Below, one piece after another: positions 43,915-53,634 of a stretch of 64,000 nucleotides of DNA. This stretch comes from Pseudomonas viridiflava. Its GTDB lineage: Bacteria; Pseudomonadota; Gammaproteobacteria; Pseudomonadales; Pseudomonadaceae. The notes below the pieces were generated by a model, which saw nothing but the letters and a program-made list of their open reading frames with translations, had not been told where the DNA came from and made no database searches. Both the position numbers and the translations under genes were made by a program. Numbering within the stretch: position 1 is the first letter of the stretch; every line of letters starts with the position of its first letter. The stretch is taken from positions 1 to 64,000 of the forward strand of contig NZ_UTHA01000050.1 of assembly GCF_900582195.1 (NCBI RefSeq), read 5' to 3'.

Positions 43915-44913
43915 TCAGGTATCCAGATTCCCGGCCAGAAATTGCAGCATGCGCTGACGCATGTTCGCTCCTTCATTGCCCAGACAGGCAACAGAGGATC
44001 CGGCCAGGCTGTCCTGCGCCAGATCTGAAGCGTCGCCCGCCAGCATCAACTGACAATCGAGGCTCAACGCCAGCCGGTTCAGACGCCGAGGCAATTCGGC
44101 GCTGGGTGCATGATTGGAAAACAGGACGAGTGCATCTGGTTTGATCTTTTCGCACACCAACGTCAGCTCATCGAACGGCTGACCGGTCGTCAGTACCCGA
44201 ACACCGGAATTACTGTCGCTGAGAAACAGCGCGGCTACCAGCAACTCCAGCTCTCGACACTGCCCGGCCAGCGCGCTGACGATCACCCGGCGCGGTTGCG
44301 TGCCACGCAGCATGACGATCCGTTGCAACACCCGCGCCCGCAGTAATCCATCGAAGAACAGCCACTCGCTGGTTTGCCCGAAAGCCTCCTGGCGTTGCAA
44401 CAATTGCAGCCACAGCGGCATGAGGATGTCCTGAAACACCACCGGCAGTGAGTAAGAAGAGAAGATCTGGCCATAGACACGGTCCAGTTGCTGATCATCG
44501 AATGCGCTGACCGCCTGCTGGATCTGTTCCTGCCACTGCAGATAATCAGCCTGGACCAGATCATCGGGGATGATGTGCGCCAGCACTTTCATCGGTTCGG
44601 TCTTGGCGAGGATCTTGCCGACTTTGCTCACGGCGACACCGCGATCGATCCAGTCGACGATGCTGCGCACGCGCTCGATATCGGTCATCGAATAAAGCCG
44701 ATGCCCACTTTCGGTGCGTGTCGGCTGGATCAAACCATAGCGTCGCTCCCAGGCGCGCAAGGTCACCGGGTTCACTCCGGTCAGGCGTGCGACCTCTCGT
44801 ATCGGGAACAGATCGGTGCGATCGAGCGCAACAGACACCTGCGAAGCTGGGCTAGCGTCCGTGATGACAGGCATATGGCGTTCAACTTCCATGTCGGTTT
44901 TATTGGATCCCAT
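43915..44913 (-). CDS. LitR-type MerR regulator without cobalamin ligands
   Basis: MerR-family regulator of 332 residues. The DNA-binding domain is at about 37-105 (FPIREVARLTGVNPVTLRAWERRYG). The C-terminal part has the helical-bundle and Rossmann-like halves of CarH/LitR photoreceptors, but the usual vitamin-B12 histidine motif is replaced (AGQCRELELLV where ExHxxG is expected) and the bundle has SEWLFFDG in place of the EH pair. It therefore matches class II LitR, which in P. putida works with a LOV photoreceptor. aggcg lies upstream of the 44913 start; starts at 44892 or 44874 are possible. Confidence 0.85.
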   Translation of the reverse strand: MGSNKTDMEVERHMPVITDASPASQVSVALDRTDLFPIREVARLTGVNPVTLRAWERRYGLIQPTRTESGHRLYSMTDIERVRSIVDWIDRGVAVSKVGKILAKTEPMKVLAHIIPDDLVQADYLQWQEQIQQAVSAFDDQQLDRVYGQIFSSYSLPVVFQDILMPLWLQLLQRQEAFGQTSEWLFFDGLLRARVLQRIVMLRGTQPRRVIVSALAGQCRELELLVAALFLSDSNSGVRVLTTGQPFDELTLVCEKIKPDALVLFSNHAPSAELPRRLNRLALSLDCQLMLAGDASDLAQDSLAGSSVACLGNEGANMRQRMLQFLAGNLDT

Positions 44914-45087
44914 TCTAACGCCTATGCCCCGATCGCGATCAAGTGATGAAATGCGACGAAAGTCGCTGGTTTAATCATGAAAAACCGGAATAATCCTTGC
45001 TTGGTGAAAAACGCAGGCCTCTACCCCGGCCCTGCGTCAGGCGAAATTCCTACCCGGAGTGACGCACTCGAAATACGGAGATACAAA
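44914..45087. promoter_or_regulatory. Divergent control region of the LitR-type gene and the ABM gene
   Basis: About 170 bases between the start of the MerR gene and the start at 45088. LitR-type regulators usually act on their own divergent promoters, so an operator is expected here. I see no clear palindrome; the cggag ribosome site of the next gene lies at about 45076-45080. Confidence 0.4.
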
Positions 45088-45654
45088 ATGTCTACTTCCC
45101 CCGTCACGCTGATGGTTGCCCGTCGCGTCGCTGATGGCCGCTATCAGGACTTGATCGCCTGGCTGCGCGAAGGCGAACAACTGGCCACAGATTTCCCCGG
45201 TTACCTGGGTTCCGGCGTGCTCGCACCGCCACCCGGCGATAACGAATTCCAGATCATTTTCCGCTTTGTCGATGAGCAGACGCTGCATGCGTGGGAGCAT
45301 TCGGTTTCACGCACCGCGTGGTTGAGCCGTGGCAGTGATCTGTTCGCCCACCCGAAAGAGCATCGGGTCAGTGGAATCGAAGGCTGGTTCGGTGCGGCCG
45401 GTCAGCGTCCACCGCGCTGGAAGCAGGCTGTTGCTATCTGGCTGGCGTTCTTTCCGGTGTCGTTGCTGTTCAACTTTGTCCTCGGGCCGTTGCTCGCTGA
45501 CATGGGTTTGTTGCCGCGCGTGTTGATCAGCACCGCGTGCCTGACGCCGCTGATGGTTTACTTCTTTATTCCGTTGTCGACGCGCTTGCTGGCGAACTGG
45601 CTGAACAGCACCCCGGTGCGCCTGCCTGTTTCGGCGACACCTCAGAAACATTAA
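45088..45654 (+). CDS. ABM-domain membrane protein
   Basis: Protein of 188 residues: an N-terminal antibiotic-biosynthesis-monooxygenase-like (dimeric ferredoxin-fold) domain (about 1-95, VTLMVARRVADGRYQDLIAWL) and a C-terminal region with two or three helices (about 118-175, AVAIWLAFFPVSLLFNFVLG). ABM-with-membrane-tail proteins are of unknown function. The start at 45088 has ggag 7 bases upstream; the frame from 44977 is an upstream extension. Position beside the LitR-type regulator suggests light control. Confidence 0.8.
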   Translation: MSTSPVTLMVARRVADGRYQDLIAWLREGEQLATDFPGYLGSGVLAPPPGDNEFQIIFRFVDEQTLHAWEHSVSRTAWLSRGSDLFAHPKEHRVSGIEGWFGAAGQRPPRWKQAVAIWLAFFPVSLLFNFVLGPLLADMGLLPRVLISTACLTPLMVYFFIPLSTRLLANWLNSTPVRLPVSATPQKH

Positions 45655-45655
45655 A

Positions 45656-45733
45656 GATCGCAGCCTCGTTGCACTCGACAGCTCCTACAGGACTGAACAC
45701 AGACCAGGGTAGGAGCTGCCGCAGGCTGCGATC
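45656..45733. repeat. Inverted-repeat doublet (gatcgcagcc... / ...ggctgcgatc)
   Basis: Inverted units at 45656-45689 and 45709-45733; the outer arms aaagatcgcagcc and ggctgcgatcttt pair and are followed by tttt, so it may act as the terminator of the ABM gene. The left unit carries a gttgcactcg insertion. Confidence 0.8.
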
Positions 45734-45787
45734 TTTTCAGGCTCGTCGCTGTTATAGTTTTTGCTCCCACCGCGATGCGAGCCGTTC

Positions 45788-46498
45788 ATGCCTGATTCCT
45801 CAGCCCCGATCCTTATCACCGGTGCCGGCCAGCGTGTCGGTCTGCATTGTGCGCAGCGGTTGCTCGAAGAAGGCTATCGCGTCATCTTCACCTACCGCAG
45901 CGAACGCCCCGGCGTGCAGACACTGCGTGATTTGGGCGCTACTGGCCTGTTCGCCGATTTCTCCAGCGAAGCCGGGATTCTTGTCTTCATCAAAGAACTG
46001 AAGACACACACCGAGAGCCTGCGCGCCATCGTGCACAACGCTTCCGAATGGCTGGCCGAAACCCCTGACAGCGAGGCCGAAGCCTTCACGCGCATGTTCA
46101 ATCTGCACATGCTCGCGCCGTATCTGATCAACCTGCACTGTGGTGAATTGCTGCAACGCTCGACGCCCGCCGACATCATCCACATCAGCGACGATGTCAC
46201 GCGCAAAGGCAGCAGCAAGCACATCGGTTATTGCGCCAGCAAGGCCGGACTCGACAGCCTGACCCTGTCCTTCGCCGCCCGCTATGCGCCGGCAATCAAG
46301 GTCAACGGTATCGCCCCGGCCCTGCTATTGTTCAATCCCGACGACGACGCGGCGTACCGCGCCAAGGCCCTGGCCAAATCCGCTCTGGGCATCGAACCGG
46401 GCTGCGAAGTGATCTATCAGAGCCTGCGCTATCTGCTCGACAACCCTTATGTCACCGGGACAACCCTGACCGTCAACGGCGGAAGGCACGTCAAATAA
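45788..46498 (+). CDS. folM: Dihydromonapterin reductase FolM
   Basis: SDR enzyme of 236 residues that reduces dihydromonapterin to tetrahydromonapterin, the pterin cofactor used by Pseudomonas phenylalanine hydroxylase. The nucleotide site reads ITGAGQRVGLHCAQRLLEEG, TYRSERPG gives NADPH preference, and YCASKAG holds the catalytic Tyr and Lys. The start at 45788 (MPDSSAPILITG) fits the fold. It is followed at short spacing by folE and folX, the normal pterin trio. Confidence 0.92.
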   Translation: MPDSSAPILITGAGQRVGLHCAQRLLEEGYRVIFTYRSERPGVQTLRDLGATGLFADFSSEAGILVFIKELKTHTESLRAIVHNASEWLAETPDSEAEAFTRMFNLHMLAPYLINLHCGELLQRSTPADIIHISDDVTRKGSSKHIGYCASKAGLDSLTLSFAARYAPAIKVNGIAPALLLFNPDDDAAYRAKALAKSALGIEPGCEVIYQSLRYLLDNPYVTGTTLTVNGGRHVK

Positions 46499-46519
46499 CG
46501 CCTGCCTGCGAGGATGTCC

Positions 46520-47080
46520 ATGACCCGCTCACTGCCCGAGAATTACCGCGAAATCCTCATCGGCCTCGGTGAAGATCCCGACCGTGAAGGATTGCTCGAC
46601 ACCCCGCTGCGCGCGGCCAAGGCCATGCAATACCTGTGTCACGGCTATGAGCAGAGCCTCGACGAGATCGTCAATGGCGCGCTGTTTGCCTCGGACAGTG
46701 ACGAGATGATCATCGTCGCCGACATCGAGTTGTACTCTTTGTGCGAACATCACCTGCTGCCCTTCATCGGCAAAGCCCATGTGGCTTATATTCCGACGGG
46801 CAAGGTGTTGGGCTTATCGAAAATCGCACGCCTGGTGGACATGTTCGCCCGGCGCCTGCAGATTCAGGAAAACCTCACCCGGCAAATCGCCGATGCAGTG
46901 CAACAGGTCACCGATGCCGCGGGCGTCGCGGTCGTTATTGAGGCCAGACACATGTGCATGATGATGCGCGGTGTCGAAAAACAGAATTCGACCATGAACA
47001 CCTCGGTCATGCTCGGCGCCTTTCGCGAGTCGAGCAACACCCGCCAGGAGTTCCTGCAATTGATTGGACGGAGCAAATAA
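46520..47080 (+). CDS. folE: GTP cyclohydrolase I
   Basis: Enzyme of 186 residues forming dihydroneopterin triphosphate from GTP. The zinc ligands Cys75 and His78 (CEHHLLPF) and Cys146 ([10 protein letters not shown]) are present. ATG at 46520 is preferred to 46514 because the gagg ribosome site touches the first ATG but lies 6 bases from the second. The stop is followed directly by the folX ATG. Probably the folE1 copy devoted to monapterin. Confidence 0.95.
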   Translation: MTRSLPENYREILIGLGEDPDREGLLDTPLRAAKAMQYLCHGYEQSLDEIVNGALFASDSDEMIIVADIELYSLCEHHLLPFIGKAHVAYIPTGKVLGLSKIARLVDMFARRLQIQENLTRQIADAVQQVTDAAGVAVVIEARHMCMMMRGVEKQNSTMNTSVMLGAFRESSNTRQEFLQLIGRSK

Positions 47081-47452
47081 ATGTCACAACTTCAACCGGG
47101 AATGGCGCGTATCCGGGTCAAGGATCTGCGCTTGCGCACCTTTATCGGGATCAACGAGGACGAAATCCTCAACAAGCAGGATGTGCTGATTAACCTGACC
47201 ATTCTGTATGCAGCGCAGGAAGCGGTGCGTGACAACGACATTGATCATGCGCTGAACTACCGCACGATCACCAAGGCGATCATCGCCCACGTCGAGGGCA
47301 ACCGCTTTGCCCTGCTCGAATGCCTGACTCAGGAATTGCTCGATCTGGTGATGAGTAACGGCTCGGTGCTGTACGCCGAAGTCGAAGTCGACAAGCCGCA
47401 TGCGTTGCGTTTTGCCGAATCGGTGTCAATCACGCTTGCAGCGAGCCGCTGA
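47081..47452 (+). CDS. folX: Dihydroneopterin triphosphate 2'-epimerase
   Basis: Enzyme of 123 residues that epimerises dihydroneopterin triphosphate to the monapterin form. The tunnel-fold start [18 protein letters not shown] is typical, and the Glu/Lys active-site residues lie in [15 protein letters not shown] and [10 protein letters not shown]. It abuts folE with no gap, so the two are co-translated. The order folM-folE-folX supports tetrahydromonapterin synthesis rather than folate. Confidence 0.93.
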   Translation: MSQLQPGMARIRVKDLRLRTFIGINEDEILNKQDVLINLTILYAAQEAVRDNDIDHALNYRTITKAIIAHVEGNRFALLECLTQELLDLVMSNGSVLYAEVEVDKPHALRFAESVSITLAASR

Positions 47453-47454
47453 GC

Positions 47455-47538
47455 TTCAAGCTTCGAGCTGCAAGCGTTAAGCTAACGGCCGACCCGATCC
47501 AATCTTGCAGCTTGAAGCTTGCCGCTCAAAGCTGTCTC
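47455..47538. repeat. Imperfect inverted repeat (agcttcaagcttcgagctgcaag type)
   Basis: The text gcttcaagcttcgagctgcaag (from 47453) and cttgcagcttgaagcttgc (47503-47521) are inverted copies around about 25 bases. It lies between folX and the DUF1244 gene. Confidence 0.65.
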
Positions 47539-47550
47539 GCAGAGATTCCC

Positions 47551-47847
47551 ATGACTGATCAACAACGCCTCGAACTCGAAGCCGCCGCTTTCCGCCGGCT
47601 GGTCGCCCACCTGGACAGCCGCAAGGATGTGCAGAACATCGACCTGATGAACCTCGCCGGCTTCTGCCGCAACTGCCTGTCGAAGTGGTACAAGGCCGAA
47701 GCCGACGAGCGCCAGATCGAGGTCAGCCTCGATGACGCCCGTGAAGTGGTTTACGGCATGCCCTACGCCGAGTGGAAAGCCCAATATCAGCAAGAAGCCA
47801 ACGCTGAACAACAAGCAGCGTTTGCCAAAGGAAAACCCCATGAGTGA
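47551..47847 (+). CDS. DUF1244 family protein
   Basis: Small soluble protein of 98 residues. FRRLVAHLDSRKDVQNIDLMNLAGFCRNCLSKWY, with two cysteines, and VVYGMPYAEWKAQYQ are the DUF1244 core; function is unknown. The start at 47551 has agaga upstream. Its last codons overlap the start of the HopJ-like gene, which indicates coupling. Confidence 0.88.
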   Translation: MTDQQRLELEAAAFRRLVAHLDSRKDVQNIDLMNLAGFCRNCLSKWYKAEADERQIEVSLDDAREVVYGMPYAEWKAQYQQEANAEQQAAFAKGKPHE

Positions 47848-48178
47848 CCTGAACACCCTGCGCGCCAGCCTCAAAAGCGGTGAACACGCTTTCGCCGACA
47901 CCCTCGCTTTCATTGCTGCCGGTTACGACTACCAGCCGCAAGCCTTCAATAACGGTGGCGTGGAAAACGCCGCCGGGCAGAACGAAGGTTCTTGCAAGAC
48001 TCTGGGTCTGGCACTGCTGGAAGGTTTGAGCGATGAAGAAGCGCTGTTGGCGTTTGGCGAGCATTACCGTTCGGTGGTAGCGACGCCTGAGGGCAGCGAT
48101 CACGGCAATATCCGGGCGTTGATCAAGCATGGTCTGGCCGGCGTGAGATTCACCGTCCAACCCCTGACCCGCCGCTGA
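47840..48178 (+). CDS. HopJ-family protein
   Basis: Protein of 112 residues matching the HopJ type III effector family (FIAAGYDYQPQAFNNGGVENAAGQNEGSCK). The family is widespread in bacteria without plant association, and no secretion genes are nearby, so an effector role is not implied. The ATG at 47840 overlaps the end of the DUF1244 gene by eight bases; aaagg lies upstream. REP units follow. Confidence 0.87.
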   Translation: MSDLNTLRASLKSGEHAFADTLAFIAAGYDYQPQAFNNGGVENAAGQNEGSCKTLGLALLEGLSDEEALLAFGEHYRSVVATPEGSDHGNIRALIKHGLAGVRFTVQPLTRR

Positions 48179-48200
48179 TCCCTACAGCCACCCCCCCCCA

Positions 48201-48289
48201 GTGGGAGCGAGCTTGCTCGCGAATACGGACTGACATTCAACATTAATGTCGACTGACAAGCCGCTTTCGCGAGCAAGCTCGCTCCCACA
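48201..48289. repeat. REP doublet between HopJ-like gene and trxB
   Basis: Units at 48201-48223 and, inverted, 48266-48289. A run of nine C precedes the first unit. Confidence 0.88.
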
Positions 48290-48321
48290 GAGTTATGCGG
48301 TGTAGCAAAAATTGCGCGCAC

Positions 48322-48349
48322 AAAAAAACCGGCCGAAGCCGGTTTTTTT
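48322..48349. terminator. Bidirectional terminator between HopJ-like gene and trxB
   Basis: 12-bp stem aaaaaaaccggc (48322-48333) and gccggttttttt (48338-48349), loop cgaa. Its A/T arms give a T-tract on both strands, so it can end both convergent transcripts. Confidence 0.9.
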
Positions 48350-48361
48350 GTGCCTGCGATC

Positions 48362-49635
<1,274 letters not shown>

Positions 49636-50388
49636 ATGCCCGCCCCTGTTCTGTCCGGCCCGCAATACCTGCGCGAAGGCCTCAAACTGGTTCTCAGCCC
49701 TGGCTTGCGCCTGTTCGTGTTGTTGCCGCTGGCGATCAACCTGGTGCTGTTCGTCGGATTGATTTATCTGGCCGGCCACCAGTTCAGCCTGTGGGTCGAT
49801 ACGCTGATGCCGTCGCTGCCGGAATGGCTGAGTTTCCTCAGCTACGTGCTCTGGCCGCTGTTTGTGGTGCTGGTGGCATTGATGGTGTTTTTCACCTTCA
49901 CCATGCTCGCCAACGTGATCGCCGCACCGTTCAACGGCTTCCTCGCGGAAAAAGTCGAAGTGGTAGTGCGCGGCACTGATGATTTCCCGGCGTTCAGTTG
50001 GGGCGAACTGATCGCGATGGTCCCGCGCACCCTCGCCCGGGAAATGCGCAAACTCGGTTACTTCCTGCCCCGCGCCATCGGCCTGTTCATCCTTTCGTTC
50101 ATCCCCGTGGTTAACATCATCGCCGCGCCGCTGTGGCTGCTGTTCGGCGTGTGGATGATGGCAATCCAGTACATCGACTACCCGGCGGACAACCACAAAC
50201 TGGGCTGGAACGAAATGCTCGCCTGGCTGCGGCAGAAGCGCTGGCAGAGCATGAGTTTTGGCGGCATCGTCTACCTGGTGCTGCTGATTCCGGTGGTCAA
50301 CATCCTGATGATGCCGGCCGCAGTGGCCGGGGCAACGCTGTTCTGGGTGCGTGAGCGTGGTGCCGAGAATCTGGTGACTCAGCGCTGA
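49636..50388 (+). CDS. cysZ: Sulfate transporter CysZ
   Basis: Inner-membrane protein of 250 residues with four main hydrophobic segments (about 22-44, 62-90, 140-170 and 205-230). [30 protein letters not shown] and [10 protein letters not shown] are CysZ hallmarks. It brings in sulfate for cysteine synthesis, linking with cysD and cysNC in this window. ggag lies about 7 bases from the start. Confidence 0.93.
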   Translation: MPAPVLSGPQYLREGLKLVLSPGLRLFVLLPLAINLVLFVGLIYLAGHQFSLWVDTLMPSLPEWLSFLSYVLWPLFVVLVALMVFFTFTMLANVIAAPFNGFLAEKVEVVVRGTDDFPAFSWGELIAMVPRTLAREMRKLGYFLPRAIGLFILSFIPVVNIIAAPLWLLFGVWMMAIQYIDYPADNHKLGWNEMLAWLRQKRWQSMSFGGIVYLVLLIPVVNILMMPAAVAGATLFWVRERGAENLVTQR

Positions 50389-50454
50389 CACCGCGTCACA
50401 AATCCATCATCCGAACGTCACAAGCACGACATGGCCTCAGTCGACACTGAGGCC

Positions 50455-51630
50455 ATGACGACAGCTCTAAACATCACTCTGATCAGCGAAACCTTTCCAC
50501 CGGAAATCAACGGCGTGGCCAATACCCTTGGCCGCTTGTGCGATGGACTGCGCGCGCGCGGGCATCAGGTTGAGCTGGTGCGCCCGCGTCAGCCCGGTGA
50601 TCCGCAGCGAAGTGAAGATGAGTCGCTGTTGCTGTGCCGGGGCTGGCCGTTGCCGGGGTATCCGGGGCTGCAATGGGGTCAGTCGTCGATGCACAAACTG
50701 CTGCGACGCTGGAAACGTCAGCGTCCGGATGTTTTGTACATCGCCACGGAAGGCCCGCTCGGGTTATCGGCACTGCGTGCGGCGCGGCGTCTGGGCATTT
50801 CGGTGGTCAGCGGCTTTCACACCAACTTTCAGCAATACACAAGTCAGTACGGCCTCGGTCTGCTGACGCGAATGCTGACGCACTATCTGCGCTGGTTTCA
50901 CAATCGCTCGGCGCTGACGCTGGTGCCGAGTGTCAGTCAGCGCCTGGAACTGGAGCGGCGTCATTTCGAGCGGTTGGCGTTGTTGTCGCGAGGTGTGGAC
51001 AGTCAGTTGTTTCATCCGAGCAAACGCATGAACGCCCTGCGTGAGCAATGGGGTCTGGGCGAGCGCGATATCGCCGTGATTCACGTAGGACGCCTCGCCC
51101 CGGAGAAAAATCTGGGCTTGCTCAAGCGTAGTTTCGACACCCTGCGCAGCAGTTATCCACAACGCAATCTGAAACTGATCGTGGTTGGCGACGGGCCGCA
51201 ACGGCTAGCGCTGGAAAAGGAACTGCCCGAGGCAATTTTCTGCGGTGCTCAGCGCGGTGAAGCGTTGGCGGCGCACTATGCGTCCGGGGATCTGTTTGTG
51301 TTTCCAAGCCTGACGGAAACCTTCGGCAATGTGGTCCTCGAAGCGCTGGCGTCAGGGCTGGGCGTGGTGGCCTACGATCAGGCAGCGGCGGCGCAACATA
51401 TTCGCCATGGCTACAACGGCGTGCTGGCGATGCCGGGTGATGAGCAGGCGTTTTGCGAGGCGGCGGCGTGGTTGCTGGAGGAGGATGAGACGTTGCGTTG
51501 CGTGCGCCTGAATGCGCGGCAGCATGCGAGTCGCCAGGGCTGGCCGGCGGTTATCGAGCAGTTTGAAAAGCATTTGCGCGGGGCTTGTGTAGGTGAGCAG
51601 GTTGTCCCGAATGCGCAGACATTGCCTTGA
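50455..51630 (+). CDS. Glycosyltransferase family 4 (GT-B) enzyme
   Basis: Sugar transferase of 391 residues with the GT-B fold: N-terminal acceptor domain (SETFPPEINGVANTLGRL) and C-terminal nucleotide-sugar domain (VIHVGRLAPEKNLGLL, and the E-x7-E loop FPSLTETFGNVVLEALASG). Relatives are mannosyl- or glucosyltransferases acting on lipids. The start is uncertain between 50431 and 50455; the latter matches related proteins. The acceptor is unknown. Confidence 0.85.
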   Translation: MTTALNITLISETFPPEINGVANTLGRLCDGLRARGHQVELVRPRQPGDPQRSEDESLLLCRGWPLPGYPGLQWGQSSMHKLLRRWKRQRPDVLYIATEGPLGLSALRAARRLGISVVSGFHTNFQQYTSQYGLGLLTRMLTHYLRWFHNRSALTLVPSVSQRLELERRHFERLALLSRGVDSQLFHPSKRMNALREQWGLGERDIAVIHVGRLAPEKNLGLLKRSFDTLRSSYPQRNLKLIVVGDGPQRLALEKELPEAIFCGAQRGEALAAHYASGDLFVFPSLTETFGNVVLEALASGLGVVAYDQAAAAQHIRHGYNGVLAMPGDEQAFCEAAAWLLEEDETLRCVRLNARQHASRQGWPAVIEQFEKHLRGACVGEQVVPNAQTLP

Positions 51631-51654
51631 ATATTTGCTGACTTTAGAACCGCC

Positions 51655-51746
51655 TTCGCGAGCAGGCTCGCTCCCACAGGGGATCTTCAGTGAACACACA
51701 TTTTGTGAACACCAGAGATACCGGTGGGAGCGAGCCTGCTCGCGAA
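51655..51746. repeat. REP doublet between the glycosyltransferase and oxidoreductase
   Basis: Units at 51655-51678 and, inverted, 51724-51746, in the convergent gap. Confidence 0.87.
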
Positions 51747-51766
51747 GGGGTCAGTGAGCGCGCTGG

Positions 51767-52870
51767 TTAAACCAGCGTCATCAACGCCTCACGGCTGAAC
51801 GGCAGAATATCCTGCTCACGCCCTTCACGGACTTTCTGCGCCCAATCCGGATCGACCAGCAGCGCACGCCCCACCGCCACCAGATCGAACTCCTCTTTGT
51901 TCAGGCGCTCCAGCAGGTTCTCCAGACTGGCCGGCTGCGCAATCTTGTCGGTATTGACCATGAATTGCAGGAACTCGCCATCAAGGCCAACACTGCCGAC
52001 GGTGATGGTCGGCTTGCCGGTCAATTTGCGCGTCCAGCCCGCCAGGTTCAGGTCGGAGCCGTCGAACTCCGGCTCCCAGAAACGCCGCGTCGAGCAGTGG
52101 AAAATATCCACGCCTGCGTCGGACAACGGCTTGAGGAACTCACCCAGCGCTTCCGGGGTTTGCACCAGACGCGCGGTGTAATCCTGCTGCTTCCATTGCG
52201 AGAAACGGAAGATGATCGGGAAGCCTTCGCCTACGGCCGCACGCACGGCTTGAATCAGTTCGATGGCGAAACGTGAACGGTTGGCCAGGCTGCCGCCGTA
52301 TTCGTCGGTGCGCTGGTTGCTGCCTTCCCAGAAGAACTGGTCGATCAGGTAACCGTGGGCGCCGTGGATTTCCACGCCGTCCATGCCGATGCTTTGTGCA
52401 TCTTTGGCAGCTTGGGCGAAGGCTGCGATCACGTCCTGAATGTCTTGCTTGGTCATGCCGTGCACCACGACCTGACCGTCCTTGAGTTTTTCCGACGGGC
52501 CGTAAGCCGGCACGCTGGCGTCCGGCTCAGTGCCGATGCGGCGCACGCTGCCGACGTGCCAGAGTTGCGGAACAATCTTGCCGCCTTCGGCATGAACGGC
52601 GTCGACGACTTTTTTCCAGCCGGCCAAGGGCGCGTCACCAAAGAATTGCGGCACGTTCGGATAGCCGTTGGAGGCGATGTGGCCGACGGTGGTGCCTTCG
52701 GTGATGATCAGGCCGACCCCGGCTGCGGCGCGACGACGGTAGTACTCGATGACTTTCGAGTTCGGTACACCGCCCGGGGAAAACGAGCGGGTCATCGGCG
52801 CCATGACCACGCGGGTCGGCAGTTCGAGGGCACCGAGTTGGAACGGTTTGAACAAGGCTTGAACGGGCAT
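51767..52870 (-). CDS. NADH:flavin oxidoreductase (old yellow enzyme family)
   Basis: FMN enzyme of 367 residues. The barrel start LFKPFQLGALELPTRVVMAPMTRS, the HxxH-type site in VEIHGAHGYLIDQFF and the phosphate site AVGRALLVDPDW are visible. Members reduce activated double bonds in enones or nitro compounds; the natural substrate is unknown. ggag lies about 8 bases upstream of the start. Confidence 0.92.
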   Translation of the reverse strand: MPVQALFKPFQLGALELPTRVVMAPMTRSFSPGGVPNSKVIEYYRRRAAAGVGLIITEGTTVGHIASNGYPNVPQFFGDAPLAGWKKVVDAVHAEGGKIVPQLWHVGSVRRIGTEPDASVPAYGPSEKLKDGQVVVHGMTKQDIQDVIAAFAQAAKDAQSIGMDGVEIHGAHGYLIDQFFWEGSNQRTDEYGGSLANRSRFAIELIQAVRAAVGEGFPIIFRFSQWKQQDYTARLVQTPEALGEFLKPLSDAGVDIFHCSTRRFWEPEFDGSDLNLAGWTRKLTGKPTITVGSVGLDGEFLQFMVNTDKIAQPASLENLLERLNKEEFDLVAVGRALLVDPDWAQKVREGREQDILPFSREALMTLV

Positions 52871-52990
52871 CGAAAGGCTCCACGAAAACGTTATCGACAG
52901 GGCATAAAACCATATGACGGCGATAATATGCGCAGCGGAGCCAGCGCGATAGCACTATTGATCTGAATGATTAAGGGTCAAAAGGCAGGC

Positions 52991-53022
52991 AAAAAAAATC
53001 GCCGCCCGAAGGCGACGATTTT
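52991..53022 (-). terminator. Terminator of the glutathione peroxidase gene
   Basis: Imperfect 11-bp stem around cgaa with eight consecutive A on the plus strand, giving a T-tract on the minus strand. Confidence 0.85.
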
Positions 53023-53028
53023 CGTGTT

Positions 53029-53511
53029 TCAGCCCAGCGCTTTTTCAATCGCGTGAACAATGGTCGGATCATCCGGCGCCGTGCGCGGTGAGAACCGGGC
53101 CAGCACGCGGCCATCCTTGCCGAGCAGGAATTTCTCGAAATTCCAGGTAATGTCACCGGGAAACTCTGCGCCCTCGCCCGCCAGCAGGCGGTAAAGCTGA
53201 TGCCGCTCGTGACCGTTGACTTCGAGCTTGCTCGACAACGGAAACGTCACGCCATAGTTAAGGCTGCAGAAGTCCTGAATTTCCTTTTCAGAACCGGGTT
53301 CCTGACCGGCAAACTGGTTGCACGGCAGACCCAGCACACTGAAGCCTTTGCCTTTGAATTGCTGATAGAGGTTTTCCAGCGCCGCGTACTGTGGGGTCAA
53401 GCCGCATTTGGAGGCGACGTTGACCACCAGCACGACTTGGCCCTTGAACGGCGCCAGCGGTAGCTCCTGACCATCCAGGGCTGTCAACTTAAGGTCGTGA
53501 AAAGCACTCAT
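53029..53511 (-). CDS. Glutathione peroxidase family thiol peroxidase
   Basis: Peroxidase of 160 residues. The active site ASKCGLTPQY has Cys36 (no selenocysteine), with Gln in LPCNQFAGQEPG and Trp in ITWNFEKFL completing the triad. Bacterial members usually use thioredoxin. ATG at 53511 is preferred to 53523 because ggag lies 7 bases ahead of it. Confidence 0.93.
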   Translation of the reverse strand: MSAFHDLKLTALDGQELPLAPFKGQVVLVVNVASKCGLTPQYAALENLYQQFKGKGFSVLGLPCNQFAGQEPGSEKEIQDFCSLNYGVTFPLSSKLEVNGHERHQLYRLLAGEGAEFPGDITWNFEKFLLGKDGRVLARFSPRTAPDDPTIVHAIEKALG

Positions 53512-53583
53512 GACGAACTCCAAGATTCCCGTGTTCTACTCGAAACAGCCACTTGGCGAAGTCACCAAGGACAGCCGCGGACT

Positions 53584-53605
53584 AAAAAGGCGCCCGCAGG
53601 CGCCT
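53584..53605 (-). terminator. Terminator of slyD
   Basis: Stem aggcgcc (53588-53594) and ggcgcct (53599-53605); on the minus strand it runs into five T. Confidence 0.75.
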
Positions 53606-53634
53606 CTCCAGTACTCGAAGCTTAGCGCAGAAAA

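Noticed and set aside
44977..45087. N-terminal extension or leader peptide before the ABM gene
   Set aside because: The in-frame extension has no ribosome site or family similarity, while ggag stands ahead of the ATG at 45088.
47840..48178. HopJ as evidence of a type III secretion island
   Set aside because: HopJ-like proteins are common chromosomal genes; no secretion gene, chaperone or hrp-box was seen, and the gene is coupled to DUF1244.
48191..48199. Run of nine C as a phase-variable tract
   Set aside because: It lies after the HopJ-like stop and before a REP unit, away from any promoter or coding frame; an effect is unlikely.
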